DNA of 37,468 nucleotides from Chitinophagaceae bacterium (GCA_947379895.1 CANCPA010000018.1:1-37468), one strand, 5' to 3'; shown: positions 16,253 to 25,496, numbered from the stretch's first letter. Notes: generated by a model from the sequence alone, not told the origin. Numbers and translations are program-made.

Positions 16253-17122
16253 TTAAAAAACAGCCACTTTCCAGCTTCTGCTAAATGTTTCAGCTTCCTT
16301 CAAAACAACAATTCCTTCTTTATCTACGATATTCCCCGTAGTTGTTTCTGTATCCCCTAATCCACACCACGGCTCAATACAAACAAAATCAGCATCCCTG
16401 AAGCTCCAAATGCCCATATATGGCATTCCTTCGTAGGATACAGTCAATCCATTCTTATTATTGTTATTAAGAATTGAGATTGAAGTAGATTTTAAGTCCT
16501 TAAAAATAAGTGCATCATTATAGAAAAGTTCCTTTTTCAATGGAAGTTTATTTGTGTTTTCTAAATAAGGAACAGACGAATTAAGAATTAAGCCGTCAGA
16601 GGCAATTGGATAAATCCCTGCATTCTCTTCTTCACTGAAAGAAAGATAGTAGTCATCGTAATTTTCATTAGCTGTAAGTGGTACTTTAAAGGCAGGATGT
16701 GCTCCAACAGAAAAATACATTAATTCCGTTCCCTTATTTTCAACTACATACTTTACTTCAAGCTCGTTACCTATAATCGTGTAAACTATAGAAAACTTAA
16801 AATAAAATGGATACATATTCAAACTAGCATCAGAGGTTTTTAATACAAGTGTAGCACTTGACTCACTCTTACTTTCCACCTCAAATTCCATTTCCTTTGC
16901 AAATCCATGTCTATTAAAATGATAAGTTTTCCCATTATAGTCATATCCCCCATTTTTAATTCCTCCAACTACAGGAAATAATACTGGGCTTCTTCTTGGC
17001 CAAAAAGCGGGATTGGCATCCCATAGATATTCTAATCCTGTTTGCTTATTGTAAATGTTCTGTAACTCTGCACCTAAAGTTGCGATAGAGACCTTTAGTG
17101 TCTCGTTATTAAGTATAATCAT
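16253..17122 (-). CDS. aldose 1-epimerase family protein (LacX-like)
   Basis: 289 residues, the size of the LacX/galactose-mutarotase-like group, which interconverts sugar anomers. Seen: the N-terminal IATLGAELQNIYNKQTGLEYLWDAN, the sugar-binding FWPRRSPVLFPVVGG, the catalytic-region YHFNRHGFAKEMEF with a conserved His, MYFSVGAHPAFKVPL with a second His, and the C-terminal FVCIEPWCGLGD with Glu in the general-base position. It is cytosolic, with no signal peptide. It starts 18 bp after pdxA on the same strand and is probably translated from the same mRNA. The sugar substrate is not known for this group. Confidence 0.87.
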   Translation of the reverse strand: MIILNNETLKVSIATLGAELQNIYNKQTGLEYLWDANPAFWPRRSPVLFPVVGGIKNGGYDYNGKTYHFNRHGFAKEMEFEVESKSESSATLVLKTSDASLNMYPFYFKFSIVYTIIGNELEVKYVVENKGTELMYFSVGAHPAFKVPLTANENYDDYYLSFSEEENAGIYPIASDGLILNSSVPYLENTNKLPLKKELFYNDALIFKDLKSTSISILNNNNKNGLTVSYEGMPYMGIWSFRDADFVCIEPWCGLGDTETTTGNIVDKEGIVVLKEAETFSRSWKVAVF

Positions 17123-17140
17123 TGTTAAATATTTTTCAAA

Positions 17141-18229
17141 TTAAGCTTCCTCGAGTTTTTCATCGACACTATTGGCAAAGATTCTTGCACTTATTTTTTT
17201 CATCGGATTACTTCTTGCATCTGCATAATCATTTCGTTGTCTGCATATATCAATAGCCTTAAAAATAGCCGCTATAAAAGAACTTGTATCTGCTTTATCC
17301 TGACCTGCGATATCAAAAGCAGTACCATGGTCTGGACTTGTTCTAACTACAGGCAATCCTGCGGTATAGTTTGTTCCTTCACCAAAAGCTAACGACTTAA
17401 ACGGAATCAATCCTTGATCGTGATACATAGCTAAAACCCCATCAAATTGTTCATGTAACCCTCTAGCAAAGAAAGCATCTGCAGGGTAAGGTCCGTAAAC
17501 CAACATAGAATGATTTGCATCTTTAAGTGCATACTTCAAAACAGTTTCCTCTTCAGTCCCAATTAAACCTTGGTCTCCTGCATGTGGATTTAATGCAAGC
17601 ATTGCAATTTTAGGTTTATCAATTCCAAAATCCTTTTGTAAACTTTGATACATTATTTTTAGTTTACTAAGAACACTTTCTTTAGTGATATTCTTTGCAA
17701 TACCCGAAATTGGCACATGTTCAGTTACCAATCCTACGCGCATATTATCTGCAACCATAAACATCAACACTTCATTTACACCAAAGAAATCTTTGAAATA
17801 AGGTGTATGCCCGCTATACTTGAACAAATCTGACTGTATATTTTTTTTGTGAATTGGCGCTGTCACTAATGCGTCAATATCTCCATTTTTTAAAGCCGCA
17901 GTAGCCTGTTGCAATGAAATCAAGGCATAACTGCCACCAATTTCATTTAATTGTCCCGGAGTAATAGCAACCTCCTCTTCCCAACAGTTGATGATATTTA
18001 CTTGCTTATGGTTTAGTCTGTTCAACTCTTTAGTACTATGATAACTAAAGTTGATGTTCGGCAAAGTCTTTCTATAAAAATTAATACACTTATTACTCGC
18101 AAAAACAACAGGAGTACACAATTCGAGGATTCTATTATCACTTAGTGACTTAATAATTAACTCCAAACCTATGCCGTTTAAATCTCCGCTTGTAAACCCA
18201 ATTATTGGCTTATTTAATTCCCTGATCAT
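17141..18229 (-). CDS. pdxA: 4-hydroxythreonine-4-phosphate dehydrogenase
   Basis: 362 residues. PdxA oxidises 4-phosphohydroxy-L-threonine with NAD in pyridoxal phosphate synthesis. Seen: the opening GFTSGDLNGIGLELIIKSL, TAPIHKKNIQSDLFKYSGHT with the substrate-binding His, NPHAGDQGLIGTEE with the metal-binding His, MYHDQGLIPFKSLAFGEG, and RTSPDHGTAFDIAG with the third metal ligand. It is cytosolic and homodimeric. The downstream LacX-like epimerase gene follows after 18 bp, with no evident pathway link. The upstream gap to the divergent MutS-like gene is about 270 bp. Confidence 0.95.
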   Translation of the reverse strand: MIRELNKPIIGFTSGDLNGIGLELIIKSLSDNRILELCTPVVFASNKCINFYRKTLPNINFSYHSTKELNRLNHKQVNIINCWEEEVAITPGQLNEIGGSYALISLQQATAALKNGDIDALVTAPIHKKNIQSDLFKYSGHTPYFKDFFGVNEVLMFMVADNMRVGLVTEHVPISGIAKNITKESVLSKLKIMYQSLQKDFGIDKPKIAMLALNPHAGDQGLIGTEEETVLKYALKDANHSMLVYGPYPADAFFARGLHEQFDGVLAMYHDQGLIPFKSLAFGEGTNYTAGLPVVRTSPDHGTAFDIAGQDKADTSSFIAAIFKAIDICRQRNDYADARSNPMKKISARIFANSVDEKLEEA

Positions 18230-18498
18230 GCTCGTAAAAATTGTCGGTAAATATAATACTAAAACACAATTGCATCATTTAGATTCTCTTAAAAAACAGG
18301 TGAAACTGATACAAACAGAAAACAAATACTAATATTTAACACTATCAATCACATTTTAGGTAATCAATAGAAAACAAATTGAGTTTAGTAACTAAATACT
18401 GTAATAAACACTAGATTGTAAAATAAATTCCTTCACATGAATAAAATAAATTTATCACCCCTATCTTTAAATCTTATTATAACCTACATATCGACATT

Positions 18499-19815
18499 AT
18501 GCAAGTAGATAAAACAACGTTACAGGACATATCCATTTTCCATCGTGAAGAAGAACAATCCATTTTCTTTAAACTGAACCATACGCATACGAATAGAGGC
18601 AGAGAACATTTACGAAAACTATTATCTAACCCGCTGAATAGTGTTACCGAAATTAATGATAGACAAAATACAATCAAGCATTTAATCAAGGTGGGCAACC
18701 TGTTACCTACAACTATTACTAACGGAACCATTATGGTCATTGAAAGTTATTTTGACACTGTAGTTGACCATTATCCTAAACAACCCAATATTGTTAATAG
18801 TCTTACTTATAAAATCCTAAGTGCATCGTCATATTCAGTTACCGATTATTCTGTGTCTCATTTCTTTGGCTTTTTGAAAGATATTAATAAGATAAAAAAT
18901 ATTTTTGAAAGCATTGAAGAAAGTAATCAGATAAAGATATGGCACGACAGAATTTCTTCATTATTGAATCGTCCTGTAATGCAATCCGTATTGCAATGGA
19001 AAAAGGATAAAAAGCTTTCTCCTACAGAAACACTTTGGCTTGGAAACTATCTAAGACATTCTTATAAGGAACAATGTTTTGAATTGCTAACAATATATAG
19101 TCAGATAGATGCATTTAACAGTTTAGCCATTGTTTGTAGCAAAAATGATTTTCATTTTCCAAATATTTCAGAGACGAAGTCTCCCTTTATTAAGGCCGAA
19201 GGAATCTATCACTTGTTACTTGAAACGCCTGTTTGTTATGATTTAAACTTAGATATAAATAAAAACTTCATGTTTTTAACAGGGGCTAATATGGCGGGCA
19301 AGAGCACTTTCATTAAGGCAATTGGCACCTGCATTTATCTAGCACATATTGGGATGGCAGTACCTGCTAAAAAAATGGAATTAAGCCGTTTTGATGGCCT
19401 TTTAACAAATATTCAAGTAGAGGACAATATTCTAAGAGGGGAAAGCTTCTTCTTTAATGAAGTACAACGAATAAAAAGAACAGTAGACAAAGTTAGGGAT
19501 GGTAAAAAGTGGCTAATCCTGATTGATGAACTTTTTAAAGGAACAAATGTGCAAGATGCAATGAAATGTAGTTTGTCTGTTATTGAAGGACTGAGAAAAA
19601 CAAAAAACGCACTGTATATTCTTTCCACCCACTTATATGAAATTGGTGAAGAGTTGAAGATATATGACAATATAGTCTTCAGATATTTTGAAACAAGCTT
19701 AGCCGATGAACAACTTGTTTTTAGTTATCAGCTTTTAGAAGGGATCAGTAATGACAGATTAGGCTATCTTATATTAAAGAGAGAAGGAGTTACAAAGTTG
19801 TTAGAAGAATTGTAG
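18499..19815 (+). CDS. MutS-like ATPase lacking the mismatch-recognition domain
   Basis: 438 residues, about half of a full MutS. The N-terminal half corresponds to the MutS core/lever region (HTNRGREHLRKLLSNPLNSV, a reshaped version of the MutS GxxxLxxxLxxPL element). The C-terminal half is the MutS ATPase: Walker A GANMAGKST with Lys268, the ESFFFNEVQRIK signature-like segment, Walker B LILIDELFKGTN, and the STHLYEIGEEL H-loop. The mismatch-binding domain I with its Phe-x-Glu motif is absent, so canonical mismatch repair is unlikely. Related short MutS proteins in Bacteroidota are annotated only as DNA mismatch repair proteins. The gene stands alone, divergent from pdxA. Confidence 0.85.
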   Translation: MQVDKTTLQDISIFHREEEQSIFFKLNHTHTNRGREHLRKLLSNPLNSVTEINDRQNTIKHLIKVGNLLPTTITNGTIMVIESYFDTVVDHYPKQPNIVNSLTYKILSASSYSVTDYSVSHFFGFLKDINKIKNIFESIEESNQIKIWHDRISSLLNRPVMQSVLQWKKDKKLSPTETLWLGNYLRHSYKEQCFELLTIYSQIDAFNSLAIVCSKNDFHFPNISETKSPFIKAEGIYHLLLETPVCYDLNLDINKNFMFLTGANMAGKSTFIKAIGTCIYLAHIGMAVPAKKMELSRFDGLLTNIQVEDNILRGESFFFNEVQRIKRTVDKVRDGKKWLILIDELFKGTNVQDAMKCSLSVIEGLRKTKNALYILSTHLYEIGEELKIYDNIVFRYFETSLADEQLVFSYQLLEGISNDRLGYLILKREGVTKLLEEL

Positions 19816-19970
19816 TTGTAACAATTGATTAATACGTTGATTAAGGAGGGCTTAAGAAGTAGTCAGTAAAAGCTATGCTAAAAGTTATCAGATAGCCAAA
19901 TGAGTTTCTTATTACGCTGTTTTAATTGGCTGATTTATTAAATAGTTACTAACTTCTTCTAATACAAACA

Positions 19971-20006
19971 ATAAAAGGGAGTGCTAATAATAACACTCCC
20001 TTTTAT
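19971..20006. terminator. bidirectional terminator between the MutS-like gene and rpmA
   Basis: ATAAAAGGGAGTG at 19971-19983 pairs perfectly with CACTCCCTTTTAT at 19994-20006 around a 10-base loop, followed by TTTTATTG on the plus strand and an A-rich/T-rich tract on the other. Confidence 0.88.
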
Positions 20007-20023
20007 TTTATTGTGAAAACTAA

Positions 20024-20299
20024 TTATTCAGCAGTTGCTACAGCACTTGCAGTTGCAACAGAAACAATAGTTTTATCTTCTTTTGTCTTTCTAAATTCAA
20101 CCAATCCGTCTGTCAATGCAAACAAGGTAAAATCTTTACCAATACCTACATTTTTTCCAGGATGGAACTTAGTACCTCTTTGGCGAATAATGATATTGCC
20201 TGAGATTGCTGGTTGTCCACCAAATATTTTAACGCCAAGACGTTTACTGTTTGAGTCCCTACCGTTCTTTACGGAACCTTCACCTTTCTTATGTGCCAT
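20024..20299 (-). CDS. rpmA: 50S ribosomal protein L27
   Basis: 91 residues. L27 sits at the peptidyl-transferase end of the 50S subunit. Seen: the N-terminal [20 protein letters not shown], which in mature L27 reaches the tRNA acceptor ends, then [22 protein letters not shown] and [12 protein letters not shown]. No leader peptide precedes the AHKKG start, unlike the cleaved form in Firmicutes. A short Ala/Thr-rich tail follows the core. It lies 66 bp downstream of rplU, the conserved bacterial order. The identification is secure. Confidence 0.97.
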   Translation of the reverse strand: MAHKKGEGSVKNGRDSNSKRLGVKIFGGQPAISGNIIIRQRGTKFHPGKNVGIGKDFTLFALTDGLVEFRKTKEDKTIVSVATASAVATAE

Positions 20300-20365
20300 C
20301 TTATAAAGATTTGAATATTTTAATAATATGTTTTCCTAACAGAAACGCAGTTTCTGACATCCCAA

Positions 20366-20671
20366 TTAAGCGATGCTTTCAATTTTAATACGAGTATAAT
20401 GAGTACGATGTCCGTGTTTCTTACGGAAACCTTTTCTACGCTTCATTTTAAAAGCGATTACTTTATCTCCTTGTACAAGATCTTTAACTATTTCTGCAGT
20501 AACGATTGCTTTTACATCTGTTCCTGTAGTAAGAACACCATTGTTATCTACTAACAGAACTTCGCTAAATTCAACCTTGTCACCAGTATTACCTTCTAAA
20601 TGAGGAACATACAAGCTATCTCCAGCTTGTACTTTGAATTGTTGACCTGCTATTTTCACTATTGCTAACAT
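20366..20671 (-). CDS. rplU: 50S ribosomal protein L21
   Basis: The start is placed at 20671 (MLAIVKIAGQQFKVQAGD), giving 101 residues, the usual L21 size. A longer frame upstream would add 31 residues with no counterpart in L21 and would run through the promoter. Seen: the KIAGQQFKVQAGD opening and the basic C-terminal FKMKRRKGFRKKHGHRTHYT rRNA-binding signature. It assembles early into the 50S subunit. It is the first gene of rplU-rpmA, with a promoter 22 bp upstream. Confidence 0.96.
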   Translation of the reverse strand: MLAIVKIAGQQFKVQAGDSLYVPHLEGNTGDKVEFSEVLLVDNNGVLTTGTDVKAIVTAEIVKDLVQGDKVIAFKMKRRKGFRKKHGHRTHYTRIKIESIA

Positions 20672-20692
20672 AACTAACCTAAATTTGGTCGG

Positions 20693-20725
20693 CAAAAGTA
20701 AGGGTATCTTTCTTAAATAGTACAA
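20693..20725 (-). promoter_or_regulatory. promoter of rplU-rpmA
   Basis: On the minus strand, TTG at 20725-20723 is followed after 22 bp by TACTTTTG (20700-20693). This fits TTTG / TAnnTTTG and predicts a short leader before the rplU ATG at 20671. It overlaps the mirror-image plus-strand promoter at 20729-20759. Confidence 0.6.
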
Positions 20726-20728
20726 GTA

Positions 20729-20759
20729 TTGAAAAAAATATTTTTTGATTTTACATTTG
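20729..20759 (+). promoter_or_regulatory. plus-strand promoter reading into the 42-bp repeat array
   Basis: TTG at 20729-20731, a 20-bp gap, and TACATTTG at 20752-20759 form a canonical Bacteroidota promoter. It is divergent from rplU and points into a gene-free stretch containing the 42-bp tandem repeats, with trmN6 starting 552 bp further on. It may drive a non-coding RNA or a long leader of trmN6. Confidence 0.55.
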
Positions 20760-20822
20760 CTCAAAGCATATAATCACCTTAAGGAATGTAGGGTAACAAA
20801 AAAGATAACTTTAGGCCTCAGA

Positions 20823-21080
20823 AAAACCTACAGGGTTACACAAAAGGTTGTGTGTGGGCTCAACAAGCTTATCGGACTGCCATCGGGAGTTGTGTGTGGG
20901 TTCGATAAGCTTATCGCACTGCCATCGGGAGTTGTGTGCGGGTTCAACAAGCTTATCAAACTGCTATCGGGAGTTGTGTGCAGGTTCATCAAGCTTATCG
21001 AACTGCCATCGGGAGTTGCGTGTGGGTCCGATAAGCTTATTTAATAGGCATCGTACGAAATATGTGAGTCTGTAGGTTTT
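20823..21080. repeat. inverted repeat flanking the 42-bp array
   Basis: AAAACCTACAG at 20823-20833 is exactly mirrored by CTGTAGGTTTT at 21070-21080. The two 11-bp arms enclose the whole tandem array with 24 and 13 bases to spare, so a transcript could close as a long stem with the repeats inside. Confidence 0.5.
20847..21056 (+). repeat. 42-bp tandem repeat array, four full units plus one degraded
   Basis: Units start at 20847, 20889, 20931, 20973 and 21015, each beginning GTTG(T/C)GTG, carrying AAGCTTAT near the middle and, in the first four, ending with ATCGGGA. The fifth loses similarity after about 21040. Each unit has a small palindrome around AAGCTT; in unit 2 it is CGATAAGCTTATCG. 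There are no unique spacers between units, so this is not a CRISPR. Because 42 is a multiple of three, two reading frames stay open across it, but neither has an ATG, and I treat the array as non-coding. It resembles GTTCGACAAGCTCA-type interspersed words that I recall from other Bacteroidota genomes. Confidence 0.85.
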
Positions 21081-21310
21081 ACAAACTCAGCAGTTTGCAA
21101 GAATGCCAATATTTATACTTTGTTGTTTGTGTATTTAATGTTTATTCTATTAAAATAGAATGGACGAAACCATAATTTTTTGAGAAATTCAACTACATAT
21201 TTAATCTTTTTATTCTTACAATCCCTTTACTTCATTTAAATGCAGCATTCTCGCATAGTTGAAAATGTAATTATTTCATATTACAATTCCTATCCTATAT
21301 TTATCGCCTG

Positions 21311-22075
21311 ATGGCAAATACATTTTTTCAGTTCAAGCAATTTACTGTCAATCAAGCACAATGTGGAATGAAGGTTACCACAGATGCTTGTTTGTTTGGC
21401 GCTTGGGTGGCAAATTTCCTTCATGAGAATCCCACTGACTATGCTCAAAATTTTAAAGTACTAGATATTGGAACAGGAACAGGATTACTATCCTTAATGC
21501 TAGCACAAATCAATCCTAATATCAATATTGATGCTGTTGAAATTGATCATTTAGCATCTATAGAAGCAAGCGAAAACTTTAATGCCTCGCCCTTTAATAA
21601 ACAGATTCAGTCTTTTCATTCAGACATTAAAACATTTTACCCATTTCATACAAACGGCTATCAGTTTATCATTACTAATCCACCATTTTTTGAAGATGAC
21701 CTAAAGAGTCCTTTGCACAATCGTAATCTTGCTATGCATAGCCTTTCACTTAGTTTGGAGGAATTGGTATTAGAGATAAAAAGATTGTTGAGTTTCAAAG
21801 GCAGATTTGCCATTTTATTACCTTATCACAGAACAGATTACTTTATTAAACTAACTTCGAAAGCAGGCTTTAAACTATTAGCATCCTTATTTGTAAAACA
21901 GACTTTGAAACATCCATTTTTTAGAAGTATGCTATTATTTGAAAATGAAGATGTATTAATTTCTAAAGACAATGTAGATATCAAAGTTAAAAGCGCTGAA
22001 CTTGTTATTAGAGAAAACAACGAATATTCGGCGTCTTTCAACTCACTTCTTATGCCCTATTACCTGAAGCTATAA
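21311..22075 (+). CDS. trmN6: tRNA1(Val) (adenine(37)-N6)-methyltransferase
   Basis: 254 residues, the size of YfiC/TrmN6. It methylates N6 of A37 next to the anticodon of tRNA1-Val using S-adenosylmethionine. Seen: the N-terminal FKQFTVNQAQCGMKVTTDACLFGAW, typical of the family, SAM-binding motif I VLDIGTGTGLLSL at 50-62, the acidic AVEIDHLA strand, and the catalytic N6-adenine motif NPPF at 123-126. It is cytosolic. A thioredoxin-like gene follows 21 bp downstream and may be co-transcribed. The name rests on the family match; related N6-methyltransferases share the NPPF motif. Confidence 0.9.
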   Translation: MANTFFQFKQFTVNQAQCGMKVTTDACLFGAWVANFLHENPTDYAQNFKVLDIGTGTGLLSLMLAQINPNINIDAVEIDHLASIEASENFNASPFNKQIQSFHSDIKTFYPFHTNGYQFIITNPPFFEDDLKSPLHNRNLAMHSLSLSLEELVLEIKRLLSFKGRFAILLPYHRTDYFIKLTSKAGFKLLASLFVKQTLKHPFFRSMLLFENEDVLISKDNVDIKVKSAELVIRENNEYSASFNSLLMPYYLKL

Positions 22076-22096
22076 TTCAACTATTAAATTAAAAAA

Positions 22097-22591
22097 ATGA
22101 GAAAAGGTATTTATTTGACTGCTATTATGCTAATGTTTTTCATTGTACAAAATAGCAATGCACAAAGTATTAAAAGGGTAAAAATTAAGGATGTCATTAA
22201 AATGGCCGATACGAGCACAGTTCCCATTGTCATCAATTTTTTCGCAACATGGTGCAGACCTTGTGTTCAAGAACTTCCTTGGTTCGAATCATTAGTTCCT
22301 AATTATAAAAATAAAGGGGTAAAGCTAATATTGGTAAGTCTCGATTATGGGGACGATTATCCTAAAGGCATTGCTTCATTTGCTAAGAAAGCAGGCATAA
22401 ATTCAGAAATTGTGTGGCTTGACGAAACAGACCCTAACTATTTTTGTCCGAAAATAGATAAAAGATGGGAGGGTACGATACCTGTTTCACTGATAGTAAA
22501 CAATAAAAACCATTTCAGGACCTTTGTTAATCAACAATTACCCGAAAGACAACTAAAACAAGTACTAGATCAGTTAATAACAGATAATTGA
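22097..22591 (+). CDS. exported TlpA-like thioredoxin
   Basis: 164 residues with a signal peptide (MRKGIYLTAIMLMFFIVQNSNAQ). A TlpA/ResA-type thioredoxin fold follows: VIKMADTSTVPIVINFFATW, the active site WCRPC with Cys53 and Cys56, a ResA-like GVKLILVSLDYGDDYPKGI insertion, and the cis-proline strand TIPVSLIVNNKNH. It probably reduces disulfides in the periplasm, for example in cytochrome c maturation or redox repair. The Arg inside WCRPC differs from the GPC or EPC of better-known members. It follows trmN6 by 21 bp. Confidence 0.86.
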   Translation: MRKGIYLTAIMLMFFIVQNSNAQSIKRVKIKDVIKMADTSTVPIVINFFATWCRPCVQELPWFESLVPNYKNKGVKLILVSLDYGDDYPKGIASFAKKAGINSEIVWLDETDPNYFCPKIDKRWEGTIPVSLIVNNKNHFRTFVNQQLPERQLKQVLDQLITDN

Positions 22592-22852
22592 GTGAATTTG
22601 AATTTCGTAACGATTCTGATTTGTAACCTGAGTTTAGTCAGTCCATATACTCCATTATTCATCCTTAAAACTGTAATTCGCATTCCTGTGCATAAGGTAA
22701 AATTTTATAAAAATCATTTAACAACTACATTCATTTTATGGTTTTTTGTCAATTATTTTGTTTTTTGCGTAATAAACCATCTTGGCTATACGTTATATAA
22801 GACAGATATGTAAGATTATGACATAGATGGTAATGCATACAATAAAGAAACA

Positions 22853-25369
22853 ATGGCAAAGGAAAAGGTAGAAAACAGGGTCTTTGAGAATGAAACAGGT
22901 GTTCAGGGACAGTACAAAAGCTGGTTCTTGGACTATGCATCTTACGTTATATTAGAGCGTGCGGTTCCCGCTGTAGAAGATGGTTTGAAGCCTGTACAAC
23001 GTCGGATTCTTCATGCGATGAAGGAAATGGATGATGGCCGTTTCAATAAAGTAGCGAATATTATTGGACAGGCAATGCAGTATCATCCGCATGGAGATGC
23101 AAGTATTGGTGATGCCTTAGTAAACTTAGGACAAAAAGATTTATTGATTGATACACAGGGAAATTGGGGCGATATCCGTACAGGAGATTCTGCCGCTGCC
23201 CCTCGTTATATTGAAGCACGACTAAGCAAGTTTGCCCTTGATGTTGCGTTCAATGCAAAAACCACTGAATGGCAATTAAGCTATGATGGTCGAAAAAATG
23301 AACCGGTAACGCTTCCTATGAAATTCCCTTTATTACTTGCACAAGGAGTAGAGGGTATTGCAGTAGGATTGGCAACTAAGATTATGCCTCATAACTTTTG
23401 TGAAATCATTCAAGCGGCTATCAAATACCTTAGAGGAAAGCCTTTTGAACTCTATCCTGACTTTCAAACGGGTGGATTAGTTGATGTAACTAATTATCAG
23501 GAGGGCAAAAGAGGTGGCAAGGTAAAGGTTCGTTGTATCATAGAAGAACTTGACAAGAAAAGCCTAATCATAAGAGATGTTCCTTTTGGAGTGACAGTTG
23601 CACAATTGTGCGAGAGTATCACAAAAGCAAATGATGCTGGTAAAATTAAAATCAAGAAACTCACTGAATTTACGGGCAAAAACGTTGAAGTGCAGGTTGA
23701 CTTAGCACCTGGAATTTCTTCAGATATTACAATTGACGCTCTTTATGCATTTACCGATTGCGAAGTAAGTATTTCTCCTAATGCTTGTATTATCGAAGGC
23801 AATAAACCACGTTTCATAGGAGTTCAAGAATTATTGACAGTTTCGGTTGATAAAACAAAGGGTTTACTGAAACGAGAATTGGAAATAAAACTTGGAGAAT
23901 TAAATGATAAATGGCATTATACATCATTAGAAAAGATATTCTTTGAAGAAAAAATATATAAAGAACTCGAACAAAAACACGAGACTTGGGAGAAAGTAAT
24001 TGAAGCAATAGAACTTGCCTTTGTTCCTTTTCAACCAATGCTGAAGAGGCAAGTGGTAAGAGAAGATGTATTAAAGTTGACCGAAAAACCGGTTCGTAGA
24101 ATTTATAAATTAGATATTGAAGAGCTTAATAATCAAATTCGTGGTATTGAAGCCGATATTGCACAAGTACTTCATGACCTTGAACATTTGAATGACTTCG
24201 CAATTGCCTACTTCGAGAATCTTTTGAAAAAATATGGCAAAGGAAGAGAACGAAAGACTGAGATTAAAGTTTTTGATACAATCAGCGTTCAACAAGTAGC
24301 GATTGCAAACACTAAATTATACGTAAACAGAGTAGAAGGATTTCTTGGCACATCGTTGAAAAAGGAAGAATTTCTGTTCGAATGTAGCGACATCGACGAT
24401 ATCATCGTATTTACTAAACGAGGTATCATGAAAATTGTCAGAGTAGGCGATAAAGTATTTGTTGGAAAGGATATTATTCATATAGCCATTTTCAAAAAGA
24501 ATGATGAACGCACTACTTACAATATGATTTATTTGGATGGTGGCAGCGGCACTTCTTTTGCCAAGAGATTTAATGTAACTGGCATAACAAGGGACAAGGA
24601 TTATGACCTGACAAAGGGTAATGACAAGAGTAAAGTTCATTATTTTACTGCAAATCCAAATGGTGAAGCAGAAGTGGTTAAAATCATATTGAGTCCAAAT
24701 TGTACTGCACGTACAAAAGAACTTGAGTATCATTTTGAAGAATTAGAAATTAAAGGAAGAAGTAGTTTTGGTAATACCGCCACAAAATATCCTGTAAAAA
24801 CAATTCGTTTTAAGGAAGCAGGCAGAAGTACACTTGCGGGAAGGAAACTTTGGTTTGATGATCAATTTGGACGTTTGAATATTGATGAAAAGGGAATGTA
24901 TCTAGGCACATTTGAGGGAGACGACAAGTTGGTAGTCATGTATAATGATGGACATTATGAAATTACTGATACAGAACTGACACAGCGTTTTGACTCAGAA
25001 AAGATTATACTGATAGAACGATTTGATTCAAACAAGGTTTTTACAGCCGTTTACTTGGATCATGCCAAAGAACAGTTTTATGTTAAGCGATTTAAGATAG
25101 AGACAACTACACTAAAGAATAAATATTTATTTATCAAGGAAGGGGATAAGAACTATCTAGAAACAGTTACAAGCATTGGAGAACCTGTTTTGATTGTTAA
25201 GACAGGAACAGGAATGAATGCTGCACGCTCTAAATTTAAAATTGCAGATATGGTAGAATTAATGGGTTGGAAGGCAATAGGTGCAAAACTGATGAACTTC
25301 TCCAAAACTGCAGAAATGGAATGGGAAGAATTACCTAAGGACGAGAATCCGCAACCAGAACTCTTTTAA
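22853..25369 (+). CDS. parC: DNA topoisomerase IV subunit A
   Basis: 838 residues. With ParE it decatenates daughter chromosomes by passing one duplex through a double-strand break. Seen: YKSWFLDYASYVILERAVPA, then EDGLKPVQRRILHAMKEM, YHPHGDASIGDALVNLGQ and the active-site Tyr119 in SAAAPRYIEARLS. These are the Bacteroidota ParC version rather than GyrA, which normally reads YAMSVIVSRALPDVRDG and has the GyrA box, not seen here. The C-terminal third forms beta-pinwheel-like repeats (FDDQFGRLNIDEKGMYLGTF), and the end is acidic. parE is not in the window. It is preceded by a 261-bp gap with nothing clear in it. Confidence 0.93.
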   Translation: MAKEKVENRVFENETGVQGQYKSWFLDYASYVILERAVPAVEDGLKPVQRRILHAMKEMDDGRFNKVANIIGQAMQYHPHGDASIGDALVNLGQKDLLIDTQGNWGDIRTGDSAAAPRYIEARLSKFALDVAFNAKTTEWQLSYDGRKNEPVTLPMKFPLLLAQGVEGIAVGLATKIMPHNFCEIIQAAIKYLRGKPFELYPDFQTGGLVDVTNYQEGKRGGKVKVRCIIEELDKKSLIIRDVPFGVTVAQLCESITKANDAGKIKIKKLTEFTGKNVEVQVDLAPGISSDITIDALYAFTDCEVSISPNACIIEGNKPRFIGVQELLTVSVDKTKGLLKRELEIKLGELNDKWHYTSLEKIFFEEKIYKELEQKHETWEKVIEAIELAFVPFQPMLKRQVVREDVLKLTEKPVRRIYKLDIEELNNQIRGIEADIAQVLHDLEHLNDFAIAYFENLLKKYGKGRERKTEIKVFDTISVQQVAIANTKLYVNRVEGFLGTSLKKEEFLFECSDIDDIIVFTKRGIMKIVRVGDKVFVGKDIIHIAIFKKNDERTTYNMIYLDGGSGTSFAKRFNVTGITRDKDYDLTKGNDKSKVHYFTANPNGEAEVVKIILSPNCTARTKELEYHFEELEIKGRSSFGNTATKYPVKTIRFKEAGRSTLAGRKLWFDDQFGRLNIDEKGMYLGTFEGDDKLVVMYNDGHYEITDTELTQRFDSEKIILIERFDSNKVFTAVYLDHAKEQFYVKRFKIETTTLKNKYLFIKEGDKNYLETVTSIGEPVLIVKTGTGMNAARSKFKIADMVELMGWKAIGAKLMNFSKTAEMEWEELPKDENPQPELF

Positions 25370-25448
25370 ACACTGATGAGTGATGAATGATGAGTTCCTA
25401 TGTGAGTAGAGAGTAGTGAGATGTGAGTTTATCAAGTGTAATTATAAA

Positions 25449-25496
25449 TTTAAAAGAGTGATGAACTCATAACTCTTAGTTCATCACTCTTTTAAA
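25449..25496. terminator. bidirectional terminator between parC and the aldo/keto reductase
   Basis: TTTAAAAGAGTGATGAACT at 25449-25467 pairs perfectly over 19 bp with its mirror at 25478-25496 around a 10-base loop, with T runs on both strands. Its right arm includes the stop codon of the minus-strand reductase gene (25492-25494). The stem contains the GATGAACT word of intergenic repeat family A. Confidence 0.85.

Noticed and set aside
20745-21075. Two overlapping plus-strand frames of 14-residue repeats
   Set aside because: They stay open only because the DNA repeat is 42 bp; neither has an ATG and one begins inside the promoter.
22592-22813. 73-residue frame after the TlpA-like gene
   Set aside because: Non-ATG start directly at the previous stop, composition of AT-rich intergenic DNA, no domain.
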